A stretch of DNA of 42,433 nt from Terriglobales bacterium (lineage in GTDB: Bacteria; Acidobacteriota; Terriglobia; Terriglobales; Acidobacteriaceae), in assembly GCA_015654835.1 (NCBI GenBank), contig JAATGG010000220.1, positions 1 to 42,433 on the forward strand, written 5' to 3'. Each line of letters begins with the position of its first letter. Within the stretch, counting starts at the first letter, position 1. A program made the translations under genes and the position numbers. Below, one piece after another: positions 1 through 8,740 of the stretch. The notes under the pieces are model-generated. The model was given only the letters and a program-made list of their open reading frames with translations. It was not told the DNA's origin and made no database searches.

Positions 1-349
1 CCAAAGTCGCCCGGGCCGGTGCCGGCGCTCCGGCGATGTGGTGAGTCAGCCAGTCAAAGAATTGGGAGAGCACGGGAACGCCGAGCACGACGGTCAAGTT
101 GCCCAGCACGCGGCAGCGAAGAGCAAGCGCTTTCTGTTGCAGACCGGCATAGAGGCCGGCGGTGATGGTCACATAGGCGATCTCCACCAGAACGATGGAG
201 AGGCTGCGGCTCATCCTCATGCCGGCGGCAGGGCGAGCTAAGGCAGCGAGGTACACCACGGAGCGCGCCGTGGCGCTCATCAGGGCACACTTCCAGTTCC
301 AGCAGGCGAAGGCGCGCGCCGACAAAACGGAACGATGCATGGGGTGCAT
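1..349 (-). CDS. Multi-pass membrane protein, N-terminal part (runs off left edge)
   Basis: The minus strand is open from an ATG at 349 to the window edge, giving about 116 codons without a stop; an in-frame TAA lies just upstream of that ATG. A second in-frame ATG is at 340. The translation has hydrophobic stretches typical of membrane helices, including LSIVLVEIAYVTITAGLYAG and LGNLTVVLGVPVLSQFFDWL, and a third near SVVYLAAL. The GC-rich third positions match the neighbouring real genes, whereas the opposite-strand frames in the same bases read as low-quality shadows. I do not recognise the family, and no clear ribosome binding site is visible before either start. It is divergent from the ferredoxin gene at 545 and could share the palindromic site at 448-463. 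That it is a membrane protein is fairly secure; its function is unknown. Confidence 0.6.
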   Translation of the reverse strand, partial: MHPMHRSVLSARAFACWNWKCALMSATARSVVYLAALARPAAGMRMSRSLSIVLVEIAYVTITAGLYAGLQQKALALRCRVLGNLTVVLGVPVLSQFFDWLTHHIAGAPAPARATL

Positions 350-447
350 AACTTATGGTGCAATATCTGCTTCGAACGCCGCATCAACACGCGGTTACAG
401 CCAAGTTGATATTGCTTGCGGAACCCAATTTGGCACATAGCCCACGG

Positions 448-463
448 TGTGATTTGAGTCACA
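448..463. promoter_or_regulatory. CRP/FNR-family operator-like palindrome TGTGA-N6-TCACA
   Basis: Bases 448-452 read TGTGA and 459-463 read TCACA around a 6-base spacer, a perfect match to the CRP half-site arrangement. It lies 82 bases before the ferredoxin ATG and about 100 bases before the divergent membrane-protein start, a plausible place for an activator site. No convincing -35/-10 pair could be fixed beside it. Which regulator binds it is inference, since CRP, FNR and related proteins differ only slightly in half-site. Confidence 0.5.
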
Positions 464-544
464 GAGACTAAGGCCTGGTGCTGGGTACCCTCAACGTGAG
501 GGGCGTATCGTACCGAAAGCACGCCCAATGTCAGGAGTAATTTT

Positions 545-796
545 ATGGCTTATGTAGTTACAGATGCCTGTACGAAGGATTTTGTTTGCGTGGCGGAGTG
601 TTCGACCGCTGCCATTGCGCCCACAGCCGACGATCCAAAGGCGGGAACCGTTTCCCAGGTGTTCATTAACCCTGACGAGTGCATTGACTGCGGAAACTGC
701 GCGGACCTGTGCGCGCAGAATGCGATCTTCTCCAGCGACGACCTGCCGACCGACAAGGCGGGATTCGCCGAGAAGAACCAAGCGTTCTTTCAGTAA
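545..796 (+). CDS. Small ferredoxin, two Fe-S cluster motifs
   Basis: This 83-aa protein is a small soluble electron carrier of the bacterial 7Fe/8Fe ferredoxin type. The second motif is complete: CIDCGNCADLC at about residues 43-53, a Cx2Cx2Cx3C pattern for a [4Fe-4S] cluster. The first is C9-x5-C15-x3-C19, with only three cysteines and no proline after the last, as in ferredoxins whose first site holds a [3Fe-4S] cluster. The start is supported by AGGAG at 533-537, seven bases before the ATG. The MAYVVTDAC beginning matches the usual N-terminus of this family. It appears monocistronic: a hairpin follows its stop, and the next gene converges on it. Its redox partner cannot be told from the context. 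Cluster types are inferred from cysteine spacing only. Confidence 0.9.
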   Translation: MAYVVTDACTKDFVCVAECSTAAIAPTADDPKAGTVSQVFINPDECIDCGNCADLCAQNAIFSSDDLPTDKAGFAEKNQAFFQ

Positions 797-811
797 ATGA
801 AATCCTGAGGG

Positions 812-836
812 GTAACTCTCGATCAGCGGGAGTTAC
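812..836. terminator. Hairpin between convergent genes
   Basis: GTAACTC (812-818) pairs with GAGTTAC (830-836) around an 11-base loop, just after the ferredoxin stop and overlapping the stop codon of the converging gene at 833. Neither strand has a long T run after it, so it is a weak candidate for a shared bidirectional terminator. Confidence 0.4.
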
Positions 837-3364
837 TCTTCGGGATTGGAAGGAAGCCCGGCGGGAGCCGCGGGCTGTGGGGCTGGCTCAGCTTGCGGCG
901 CTACGGGCTGCGAAGCAATCGGCAGAGCCGCCTGGGCTGCCTGTTGCATATTGCCGTTGGCTGGCATCACGGGTAAAGTGAGCGTTTGCACCGTCTGCGG
1001 ATCATCCCGCAGCTTCAGGTAGAGCACACCGTTGATTGGATGCGGCACAGCAAGTTGAGTGCCGGTGAACTCCGGTGGCACTTCGACGGCGTTTTCGAAG
1101 TCCTGGCTCCCTGCAATCGCCGTCGCCAAAAAGAGATTGGTTCCATACAGGATGCAGGGCTTGGCCGTGGAGCGGGGGCAGCGGAGTTCCTTGAATCCGG
1201 GCAGCCGCACCAGGGTTCCGAGCGGCATCCAATCGCCAGCCACTCCGTCGGCAGACAATGCGCGGGCCTGCACCGGGCCAAAGGCGGACGAACCGAAGCG
1301 GGTCAGGGGTTCGACGACGCCCAAAGCCGTCTTTGCGTCCTCCAGCATGAGGCTGCCGTCGCTCAAAGCCAGCGTGGTGTGAAAGCTGCCATCGACAGCG
1401 GCTACTTCGATTTTCTGCGTGCGGGGAAAGTTCTCCGGCACCTGCGATTTGAGAAAGAAGACCAGGCGGCTGCCGACAGGCAAGTCTTCGGGGCTGCCGA
1501 GGTGCACCGGCGAAGGCGCAGTGGCGGCTTCATCCTGGGTTCCCTTATTCACCAGCGTCACTTGCGGACGCCGCCGATCAACAATAACCGGCACCTTGAG
1601 CTTGCGCCCATCGCGCAGCCTGACGCTGGCGGTATAGGACTTGCCCGGAACCAGCGTATCGGTGGGGGCCGTGGCGTTCATGGCCATCTGGTCAAAGTCC
1701 TGCACACGCGTCAGAGGACCGGGATTCCAGGTAATCCCCTCCATTTCGGCCTTTGCCACTTCGTCCAGACGCGTACCCTTCAACAGCGCGGTCGCATCGC
1801 CGGCGCTGAGACGCAGATGGTCGATGGAGGCCGCCTCGGCATAGGTATTCATGGTCAAAGTGTCCGGTTTGGCGAGACCGTACTGGTGAATTTCCAGACT
1901 CAGCAGGCCCGGCGCCGCGTCTTTTAAAGGAACGACAACTTCAAGCAATTCCGGCTTGGGCGACTTCCAGGTCAGCGGCAGAGACTCGCCTCCGGCGGCC
2001 TGTTTTGTCACCGTATCGACGCAGAGAGTGTTCTCTCCCTCGATATGAAGGGTGTCGTCGCGGCCGACCACCAGGGCGGACTGGTCATCGGCGGCCAGGG
2101 TCCACTTGGTGGGGGAGGCGGTACGCAGATGAAAGCGGGGGCCTTCCCAATCGTCGAACCCCCATTTGCCGCGAACGACGGCGGTCAGGTCGCCATGCGG
2201 CAGCGGGGGAGCCGTCTCCTGAAGCACCAGTCCCCCCTTCGACGCGTCCACCGAGAGCGGCAGATCGACCGGCCCTTTGTCGCCCTCGATATGTAGCTTC
2301 AGATCGTGAGCCATTTCGGTAGCAAACAGCAGCGGGGCTCCCTCGGCGGAGAGGACCAGTCCAGGCTTTTGGGCGCAAAGGTTTTCGGCAGGATTGGAGG
2401 GCCGCAGCGGCGGCATTTTGGCAGGGACAACGGGCGGCAGCGCGACCACGACCACCGACTTGGGATCGCGAAACGAAGGCGGCATGTTCAGGCGCAGGTT
2501 GAGGGTGTCTTTCGACGGGAGGGCCAGAGCCGGAATGTATTGAAAATGCGCGGTATGAATGGAGGCGAGGATCTTCGCCATGTCCACGATGGCACCAACA
2601 TAGGCGCTGTAGAGACCGGCGCCGCCCATGCTGGAGTAGCTGAGCTGGTTCATCAGGTCGCCGGTGGAGCCATTCACCAACTGCGACACCATTGACTGGG
2701 CATTGGCATCGTCGAGCACCATGCCGTCGGTGTGCTGCACCAGGCAAGGCGCCTGCTGATCGCTGGGCTTGTCGAAGCACTGCTGGTCGATCTTGATGCC
2801 CAGGGAGCGAGCCAGCAATTCGGTGCGGTCCTTCAATGCCTTTGGATCGGCGGTAGAAATGAGTTTGACGGTAGTCAGGTAGGCCTCAAGCCTCATGCGG
2901 TCCCAACTGGCGGCTTGCAGGTCCTGGGTGGCGCGGACGAACGCGCCGGGCCGGTCATGGACGGCCTTCTTGAGGGTGCTGAAGTCGCCCCCTGTCTCCG
3001 GAGCGAGAAAGATGAGCGCCTGCTGTGCCTCTTTGGGCACGGTGACAAAGATGCCTTCGCTGCGCGGCTGACGAGCCCAGGTTTCCACGCGGGTAAACCA
3101 GTCGCTGGGCGGCGGATTCGTGGCCCCGCGCAGGAAAGCGACGACCAGGACAAAATGCTCGGATTGGCTCTCGGGCAGGTCGGGGTGAATCCAAAGCCGA
3201 TCCCCGGGCAGCAGATTGGGCACCTCGGCGATCGGAAGGGTCAAATCCCCGCGCTTCACACGGACATCCACTTTCGGGCCGGTCAGATCGAAGGCGGGAG
3301 CATCGGCGTGCAATCCGGTTGCGGCCAATACCCCGAACAACAGTAACGGCAAACAACGGCGCAT
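833..3364 (-). CDS. Large exported protein of unknown function
   Basis: This 843-aa protein begins with a clear Sec-type signal peptide (MRRCLPLLLFGVLAATGLHA, cleavage likely near residue 20-22), so it should act outside the cytoplasmic membrane. The N-terminal third has the feel of a beta-rich domain (DVRVKRGDLTLPIAEVPNLL), followed by a more helical part near residues 130-290. The rest is a long series of Ig-like or IPT-like beta segments, with phrases such as LVVGRDDTLHIEGENTLCVD and YTASVRLRDGRKLKVPVIVD. The last 40 residues are rich in Pro, Ala and Gln. I cannot name a family or catalytic motif; a surface or periplasmic structural or binding role is the most that can be inferred. GGAG sits very close to the ATG at 3364. 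It stands alone, converging on the ferredoxin gene. Confidence 0.85.
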   Translation of the reverse strand: MRRCLPLLLFGVLAATGLHADAPAFDLTGPKVDVRVKRGDLTLPIAEVPNLLPGDRLWIHPDLPESQSEHFVLVVAFLRGATNPPPSDWFTRVETWARQPRSEGIFVTVPKEAQQALIFLAPETGGDFSTLKKAVHDRPGAFVRATQDLQAASWDRMRLEAYLTTVKLISTADPKALKDRTELLARSLGIKIDQQCFDKPSDQQAPCLVQHTDGMVLDDANAQSMVSQLVNGSTGDLMNQLSYSSMGGAGLYSAYVGAIVDMAKILASIHTAHFQYIPALALPSKDTLNLRLNMPPSFRDPKSVVVVALPPVVPAKMPPLRPSNPAENLCAQKPGLVLSAEGAPLLFATEMAHDLKLHIEGDKGPVDLPLSVDASKGGLVLQETAPPLPHGDLTAVVRGKWGFDDWEGPRFHLRTASPTKWTLAADDQSALVVGRDDTLHIEGENTLCVDTVTKQAAGGESLPLTWKSPKPELLEVVVPLKDAAPGLLSLEIHQYGLAKPDTLTMNTYAEAASIDHLRLSAGDATALLKGTRLDEVAKAEMEGITWNPGPLTRVQDFDQMAMNATAPTDTLVPGKSYTASVRLRDGRKLKVPVIVDRRRPQVTLVNKGTQDEAATAPSPVHLGSPEDLPVGSRLVFFLKSQVPENFPRTQKIEVAAVDGSFHTTLALSDGSLMLEDAKTALGVVEPLTRFGSSAFGPVQARALSADGVAGDWMPLGTLVRLPGFKELRCPRSTAKPCILYGTNLFLATAIAGSQDFENAVEVPPEFTGTQLAVPHPINGVLYLKLRDDPQTVQTLTLPVMPANGNMQQAAQAALPIASQPVAPQAEPAPQPAAPAGLPSNPEE

Positions 3365-3997
3365 AGCTCCTATTGTACGTAGATCATGTGGTAAATAAAA
3401 TGCCGGCGCTGCGCAACATCTTTTTCATAAAGCGGAATAGAGATTTCCGAATTCCGGCGTTTAACCGAAAACGGGAGGGCGGAAAAGGGAGAGGCGAGCG
3501 ACGCATTATTTTCCTAAACGGTACGCTCATAATCGGTTACACTTCTGGATGTATAGCTCGATCTGGGGATTAACTAAGAAGTTCTTGAATTCCTGTAAGG
3601 CAAGACGTAGAAACCGATAGTGGCGTGTGATCTGGGAGCAGGCCGCTGCAAGGCAGAGCCGCCTTACACCTAATTTGGGAAGTGCTATATAGTCCGCACC
3701 GACTTTGCCGAATCCAGACAAAGGAAGCGGAATCGAAGAATCATAGGCAGTAACCGTGTAGGAGTTGGGCAATAGCTGCCCGTAATGCTGGTTAAGGTAA
3801 TGGGGCCTTATAGGCGGGTGTTTTGCCACTTTAGGGGTGGGGACAGGGGATTATCCCATCGATAGCGCAATTTTAGGACTAAGGCTGTTCCTTTCGTTTC
3901 TCGCAGTGTGCAACGAAGTTCCGGACCTCGGCCAGCGAGCCGCCGGAGACCCGTTGCTGCGGCGACCTGCGAAAGGTGCGGCATATGGAGAATGAAT
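3365..3997. other. Intergenic region with no confident gene
   Basis: This stretch separates the exported-protein gene from the PIN-domain unit. It is visibly lower in GC than its surroundings. A 100-codon minus-strand frame (3829-3527, GTG start) has no ribosome binding site and no recognisable motif, so I do not call it a gene. The upstream promoters of both flanking genes must lie here, but no clear -35/-10 pair was found. Confidence 0.5.
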
Positions 3998-4717
3998 ATG
4001 AAATCGACAAAAGCCGCGCAAAACGGCGTAGATGTGAGCCATCTCAGTATTCCGGACGCCGAAGAAATTATTGAAGAAGCTTTGAACGAGTTAGCATTTT
4101 CGTCAGACCCCGGCCTGGCCCGGGCATTATCTTTTCTGGCGCCTCCCGGATATCAGGCAATCGTCGAGCTTTGTAGTGAAAGCGGCCGCAGCAAGCGCCG
4201 CAACGCGACCGCGGATGCATGGTCGCCCGAAGAAGATGAAGTGCGCATCTATTTCGAGCGCATCGGGGACGGCGAGGTTTTGCCCCGGCCGGCACGCGTA
4301 GCCCGGCAGGCCATCGAGCCAAGCGAGGACGAAGAGGATGACAGCCAGGAAGCCGTCATTCCCGCCGACATGGATGCCCGGGTCAAAGAGCTATGCGCCG
4401 CTCTGGCCGAGGCCGAGCGGGGCGGTCATGCCTTTATCGCTCTCAAGTGGTTCCGCGATTCCTTTCTGCCGCGCAAGGCCTTCCGCTGGAATCAACACCC
4501 GGAGTCGCGTCAGGCAGTGTTGGCCGAGGCGATCCAGCGCGGTGTCGTGCTGACCAGCAAGATTGCCAATCCCAAGACCCCGGCCTACCCGACCACCACG
4601 ATCCGGCTCAACCGGGCTGAAGCGGGCATTCCCGAGGAGGCACAGCGCTTCCATCCGGTGGCTTTGACCGGCGAGTCCATCGCCGAGGCGATCGAAGTGG
4701 AACGGGGGAACATGTGA
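3998..4717 (+). CDS. Acidic protein of unknown function paired with PIN-domain gene
   Basis: This 239-aa protein overlaps the PIN-domain gene downstream by 4 bases (GTGA), so the two are translationally coupled and probably act together. The chosen ATG at 3998 has GGAG at 3987-3990; an in-frame ATG at 3992 is also possible, and longer frames back to 3908 lack support. An acidic middle (EPSEDEEDDSQEA, roughly residues 108-120) separates an N-terminal helical part from a C-terminal domain of about 110 residues. The latter contains FIALKWFRDSFLPRKAFRW and AVLAEAIQRGVVLTSKI and could be a winged-helix-like fold. I recognise no named family. By position it could be the antitoxin of a VapBC-like pair, but it is far longer than a typical VapB (70-90 aa) and shows no evident AbrB, RHH or Phd motif. 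Confidence 0.75.
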   Translation: MKSTKAAQNGVDVSHLSIPDAEEIIEEALNELAFSSDPGLARALSFLAPPGYQAIVELCSESGRSKRRNATADAWSPEEDEVRIYFERIGDGEVLPRPARVARQAIEPSEDEEDDSQEAVIPADMDARVKELCAALAEAERGGHAFIALKWFRDSFLPRKAFRWNQHPESRQAVLAEAIQRGVVLTSKIANPKTPAYPTTTIRLNRAEAGIPEEAQRFHPVALTGESIAEAIEVERGNM

Positions 4718-5217
4718 ATTGCTACTTCCTGGAGTCGACAGCTTTTGCGAAGCTGTTTGTGCAGGAAGCCGGAACCGATACGCTGATCCGGCTGATGGAG
4801 TCCACCGAGGATAACCGGAAGCTGATCGCCGCCTCTGCCCCGCTGGAGGTGTACGCGGCTCTGCGAAGACGCGAGCGGAGCGGCGATATTTCTCAGGAAA
4901 ACGCTTCGGCGGCACTCGAAATCTTGCGCCTGGAAGCGGCACGCATGGTCCAGGAGCCCCTGAATCCGGCGGTCCTTGAGGCAGCGCGGCAACTGATCGA
5001 TCGCAGCCACCTGCGCTGGCCCGACGCTCTGCAACTGGGCGCAGCCATCGTAGCCCGCGAAATGTTTCAAGGCACGGAGATCGTTTTTGTCTCCGCCTCG
5101 TCCCAGATGCTCGACGCCGCCAAAGCAGAAGGCTTCAACACCTTGGATCCGACCAAAGACGCATTACCTCTGCCGGTTTTTCCGGATGAGGCAGCGGGTC
5201 TGGAAGAAGACGAATAA
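4714..5217 (+). CDS. PIN-domain protein (VapC-like) with substituted active-site acids
   Basis: This 167-aa protein has the PIN-domain pattern in order: CYFLESTAFAKLFVQEAG at residues 3-20, PLEVYAALRRRERSG at 43-57, HLRWPDALQLGAAIVA at 99-114, and IVFVSASSQMLDAAKAEGF at 123-141. PIN domains are metal-dependent RNases with four acidic residues. Here the second (E45) and third (D104) are present. The first, normally Asp in LDTSAL, is Glu (E7), and the fourth, normally Asp in VSAD, is Ser (S129). About 26 acidic or neutral residues follow the domain (FPDEAAGLEEDE at the end). The GTG start at 4714 overlaps the upstream stop by 4 bases. It could be a toxin with altered chemistry or a non-catalytic RNA-binding protein; the family call is strong, the activity uncertain. 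Confidence 0.85.
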   Translation: MNCYFLESTAFAKLFVQEAGTDTLIRLMESTEDNRKLIAASAPLEVYAALRRRERSGDISQENASAALEILRLEAARMVQEPLNPAVLEAARQLIDRSHLRWPDALQLGAAIVAREMFQGTEIVFVSASSQMLDAAKAEGFNTLDPTKDALPLPVFPDEAAGLEEDE

Positions 5218-5221
5218 GCCA

Positions 5222-5248
5222 GCCGGCATTCCTCGCCGGAATGCCGGC
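5222..5248. terminator. Perfect 11-bp hairpin between convergent genes
   Basis: GCCGGCATTCC (5222-5232) and GGAATGCCGGC (5238-5248) pair perfectly around the 5-base loop TCGCC. It lies five bases after the stop codon of the PIN gene and faces the end of tyrA, so it may end transcription from both sides. There is no T run, so a factor-dependent or structural role is possible. Confidence 0.6.
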
Positions 5249-5308
5249 CCGCGTGCGATCTTCATAGATTTTCAAACGGGATATAAACCGAAAACACGCT
5301 CTAAAGTA

Positions 5309-5327
5309 GCTTTCCTCAAGGAAAAGC
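5309..5327 (-). terminator. Candidate hairpin after tyrA
   Basis: On the minus strand GCTTTTCCT pairs with AGGAAAGC around a very small loop, with one bulged base. It lies 37 bases after the tyrA stop and is followed by mixed sequence, not a T run. Weak support. Confidence 0.3.
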
Positions 5328-5363
5328 CGTTCGGTGTTCCGAAAGTCCACCAAAGAAAATGCT

Positions 5364-6236
5364 CTAGCCGCGGCGAAAACGATTGGCTTGCTCAAATTCA
5401 TCGCGAAGCGCAGGAGTGCGCAGATTTTCGCGGATGTGGGCAAGTCGCTGCTCCAGGGCGTGCAGTGCGGATTCGATGGCCACGGTATTGGTGTAGGCAA
5501 TGTCGCGCCACATCGAATAAGGACTCGCTCCCAGGCGGGTCATCTCGCGCAAGCCTCGGCCGCCAATCCCTTTTAAATCTGGCGCTTCGCCTATCTGCTC
5601 TTCAAGCAATGCGCTGAGAGCGGTGGCTACGAACTGGGGCAGATGACTGACCCAAGCCACCATTTCATCGTGGCGCGCAGGATCGAGATCGAGGATCTTT
5701 GCTCCGAAAGCCGTAACCCATTCACGCCAACCCTCGACCAAGGCCGCGGAGTGCGGAGAACGCTGCCAGCCCTGGTCCCAGCCCGGATCGTCGGTAAACA
5801 GCCAGACCGCCCCGCGAAACATCTCCGCGTCGGCGTTGGCCGCACCGCCAAGTTCCTTGCCTGCCATCGGATGTCCGGGCAGGAAAGCTGCGCGGTCCAC
5901 GCGGTTGAAAAGCCGGGCCGCCGCCGTGGAAATCTGCGCCTTGGTGCTGCCCACATCGGTGACCAGATGGTCGGAACCGAGCACGCAGGCAAGTTGCTCC
6001 ATCCAATCGAGGGTGGCGTAAACGGGAACAGCCAGCAGGGTGAGCTGGCTCGCATGAGCAGCTTGCAGAGCCTCGGCGGCAACCGAGTCGAGAGCGCCGA
6101 AAGCCAGCGCGATCTGCGCCTGGGCCGGGTCCTTGTCCCAACCGACAATCGAACCGCGAAAGCCAGCCGCGCGAAGAGCCAGTCCCACCGATGTACCTAG
6201 CAGTCCCGTGCCCAAGATGGCGATTCGCTCGATCAT
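5364..6236 (-). CDS. tyrA: Prephenate (or arogenate) dehydrogenase
   Basis: TyrA oxidatively decarboxylates prephenate to 4-hydroxyphenylpyruvate with NAD(P)+, the committed step to tyrosine. The 290-aa protein has an N-terminal Rossmann motif ILGTGLLGTSVG (residues 7-18), the DVGSTK motif (94-99) and the LPGHPMAGKELGG motif with the likely catalytic His at residue 122. The C-terminal half is the helical dimerisation domain (FVATALSALLEEQIGEAPDLKGIGGRGLREMTRLG). There is no fused chorismate mutase and no room for a C-terminal ACT domain, so it is the short monofunctional form; feedback by tyrosine through ACT is not expected. It is the last gene of the aromatic block. A hairpin lies in the 140-base gap before it, and GGAAGGGAA precedes the ATG. 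Prephenate versus arogenate preference cannot be read from the sequence. Confidence 0.95.
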   Translation of the reverse strand: MIERIAILGTGLLGTSVGLALRAAGFRGSIVGWDKDPAQAQIALAFGALDSVAAEALQAAHASQLTLLAVPVYATLDWMEQLACVLGSDHLVTDVGSTKAQISTAAARLFNRVDRAAFLPGHPMAGKELGGAANADAEMFRGAVWLFTDDPGWDQGWQRSPHSAALVEGWREWVTAFGAKILDLDPARHDEMVAWVSHLPQFVATALSALLEEQIGEAPDLKGIGGRGLREMTRLGASPYSMWRDIAYTNTVAIESALHALEQRLAHIRENLRTPALRDEFEQANRFRRG

Positions 6237-6319
6237 GCTAGTTCCCTTCCTTCGGGAATCGGTTTGCTATTGGCTGGAATTCCCACGGGTCTCAAGCCTG
6301 TTCGTAGGTTATTGCATTT

Positions 6320-6343
6320 ACGGCGCGACCAAAGCCGCGCCGT
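6320..6343. terminator. GC-rich hairpin between aroF and tyrA
   Basis: ACGGCGCG (6320-6327) pairs perfectly with CGCGCCGT (6336-6343) around an 8-base loop. It lies 33 bases after the DAHP synthase stop and some 80 bases before the tyrA ATG. On the minus strand no T run follows, so it could be a partial terminator, an RNA processing site or a mark that tyrA is partly uncoupled from the genes upstream. Confidence 0.5.
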
Positions 6344-6376
6344 TTCAAAACATCCATACCTTCTCAAAGCAAGATG

Positions 6377-7389
<1,013 letters not shown>

Positions 7390-7393
<4 letters not shown>

Positions 7394-7773
7394 TGCGCGT
7401 TCCCAGTCTCCGGCGTCTTTGCGCCCGTGCCATGGCCCGACGAATCACCCCCACGACCAGAACCCGTCGCTGGGGACCCCGATGTAATCGCCTGGGCGTT
7501 CCTCTCCGATGCCAACTCATTGCTCTGCAGGGCTCGCATCACGTCGATGATGCGCTCGTAGATATGCGTAAGCTCGATGTCTGGCAAGGGTCCCTTATTA
7601 GCTGCGCGCACGTTGGCATGAATCACCTTTTCGCGCCCCGGCTCATAAACCGGGAGCGAGGTGGCGGCCTTGAGGTGGCCGATCAATAGTGCGGCGCGAG
7701 CCCGCTCGCTCAGCAGTTCAACTAGCTGGCGGTCCAGTGCATCGATTCGATTCCGCAATTCTTCCAGCGTCAT
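7390..7773 (-). CDS. Chorismate mutase, AroQ type, with low-complexity tail
   Basis: Chorismate mutase converts chorismate to prephenate, feeding Phe and Tyr synthesis. The 127-aa protein has the all-helical AroQ pattern: LEELRNRIDALDRQLVELL at the start with the likely active-site Arg 9, ERARAALLIGHLK with Lys 35, and EPGREKVI with Arg 47/Glu 48. The helical domain ends near residue 93. The last 34 residues form a Gly/Ser/Thr-rich tail (SGSPATGSGRGGDSSGHGTG) with no counterpart in ordinary AroQ proteins, perhaps a relic of a linker or a disordered extension. The ATG at 7773 is chosen because GAGG precedes it by five bases and the family domain starts there; an open frame back to 8004 runs into trpA and lacks support. 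It overlaps aroF by 4 bases. Confidence 0.9.
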
Positions 7774-7945
7774 TCCATCCTCGTGTTGCTCCGGGAGGGG
7801 CGCTCCGTTGGGGGTGCCCAGCGATCCGAGAGCATGGGAACAAGAGTTGAATACCATCGAGCGTTGTCCCAGAGTCAATCGCATGTTCAGACTGTTTCTG
7901 CGACAAAGCTCCTGCGGCGCGAACGCCGCAGCCAGCGGGGTGTCG

Positions 7946-8728
7946 TTACCGGGCCAGCGCCGTAACCGGTTGGCGGAGGCCCTTGATAAATCGAGCCACT
8001 GCACCGGGCGCCGTCTCGGGGGTTGACCGTTCGATCAACTCCACTATCGCGCTGCCAATCACCGCGGCATCTGCGAACTCCGCCACCTGGGCAACGTGAT
8101 TCGCATTGGAAATGCCGAACCCCACGGCTATCGGCAGCTCGGTCCATCGCCGGATGCGCGCCACGAGGGCGGCTGCATCGGATGTCATGCTCTGCTGCTT
8201 GCCGGTAATGCCGACGCGCGAAATGGCATAGATGAATCCCTTGGAATGGGTGGCGATGGCCTCAAGCCGGTCATCGGGACTGGTGGGTGCAGCCAGAAAA
8301 ATGGGCGCCAGCTTTACGCGCTCCATCTCGGCCAGATACGCATCCGCCTCTTCGACGATCATGTCGGTAATCAGCACGCCATCCGCACCGGAGGCCGCCG
8401 CATCGTCGGCAAACCTGGTGAGGCCATAGCGCAATATGGGATTGAGATAACTGAAGATAACCAGCCCTGCGGAAGGCCGGGCGGCGCGAATTTCCGCTGC
8501 CAGCGCCAACACATCTTTGAGCCGTGTATTGTGCGCCAGGGCGCGCTCGCTGGCACGCTGAATAATAGGTCCGTCGGCAAGTGGATCGCTGAAAGGCACT
8601 CCCAGCTCAATCACGTCGGCACCCGCATCGATGGCCGCAATCGCGACAGAGCGCGTGGCCTCCAGAGTCGGATCCCCGGCCGTCAGATACACCACCAACC
8701 CGGGTTTTTGTGCAAATTGGATCGCCAT
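7946..8728 (-). CDS. trpA: Tryptophan synthase alpha chain
   Basis: TrpA cleaves indole-3-glycerol phosphate to indole and glyceraldehyde-3-phosphate and works in an alpha2beta2 complex with TrpB. The 260-aa protein shows VVYLTAGDP (12-20), DVIELGVPFSDPLADGP with the catalytic Glu 41 and Asp 52, and later GFIYAISRVGITG and PIAVGFGISNANHV, which line the phosphate site. The N-terminus is a little shorter than in E. coli, which is usual for this lineage. It starts 12 bases after the trpB stop. The 172 bases after its stop, before the chorismate mutase gene, hold no gene I can support. Confidence 0.97.
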   Translation of the reverse strand: MAIQFAQKPGLVVYLTAGDPTLEATRSVAIAAIDAGADVIELGVPFSDPLADGPIIQRASERALAHNTRLKDVLALAAEIRAARPSAGLVIFSYLNPILRYGLTRFADDAAASGADGVLITDMIVEEADAYLAEMERVKLAPIFLAAPTSPDDRLEAIATHSKGFIYAISRVGITGKQQSMTSDAAALVARIRRWTELPIAVGFGISNANHVAQVAEFADAAVIGSAIVELIERSTPETAPGAVARFIKGLRQPVTALAR

Positions 8729-8740
8729 CGGAATTCGCGG

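Noticed and set aside
986..1927. 313-codon plus-strand frame
   Set aside because: It lies antisense within the 843-aa exported-protein gene and reads as a GC-rich shadow (many Arg, Gly and His).
3527..3829. 100-codon minus-strand frame with GTG start
   Set aside because: It has no ribosome binding site, no recognisable motif and no operon partner; the region reads as intergenic.
3781..3860. Possible insertion-sequence end in the low-GC gap
   Set aside because: No matching inverted copy, target duplication or transposase remnant could be found.
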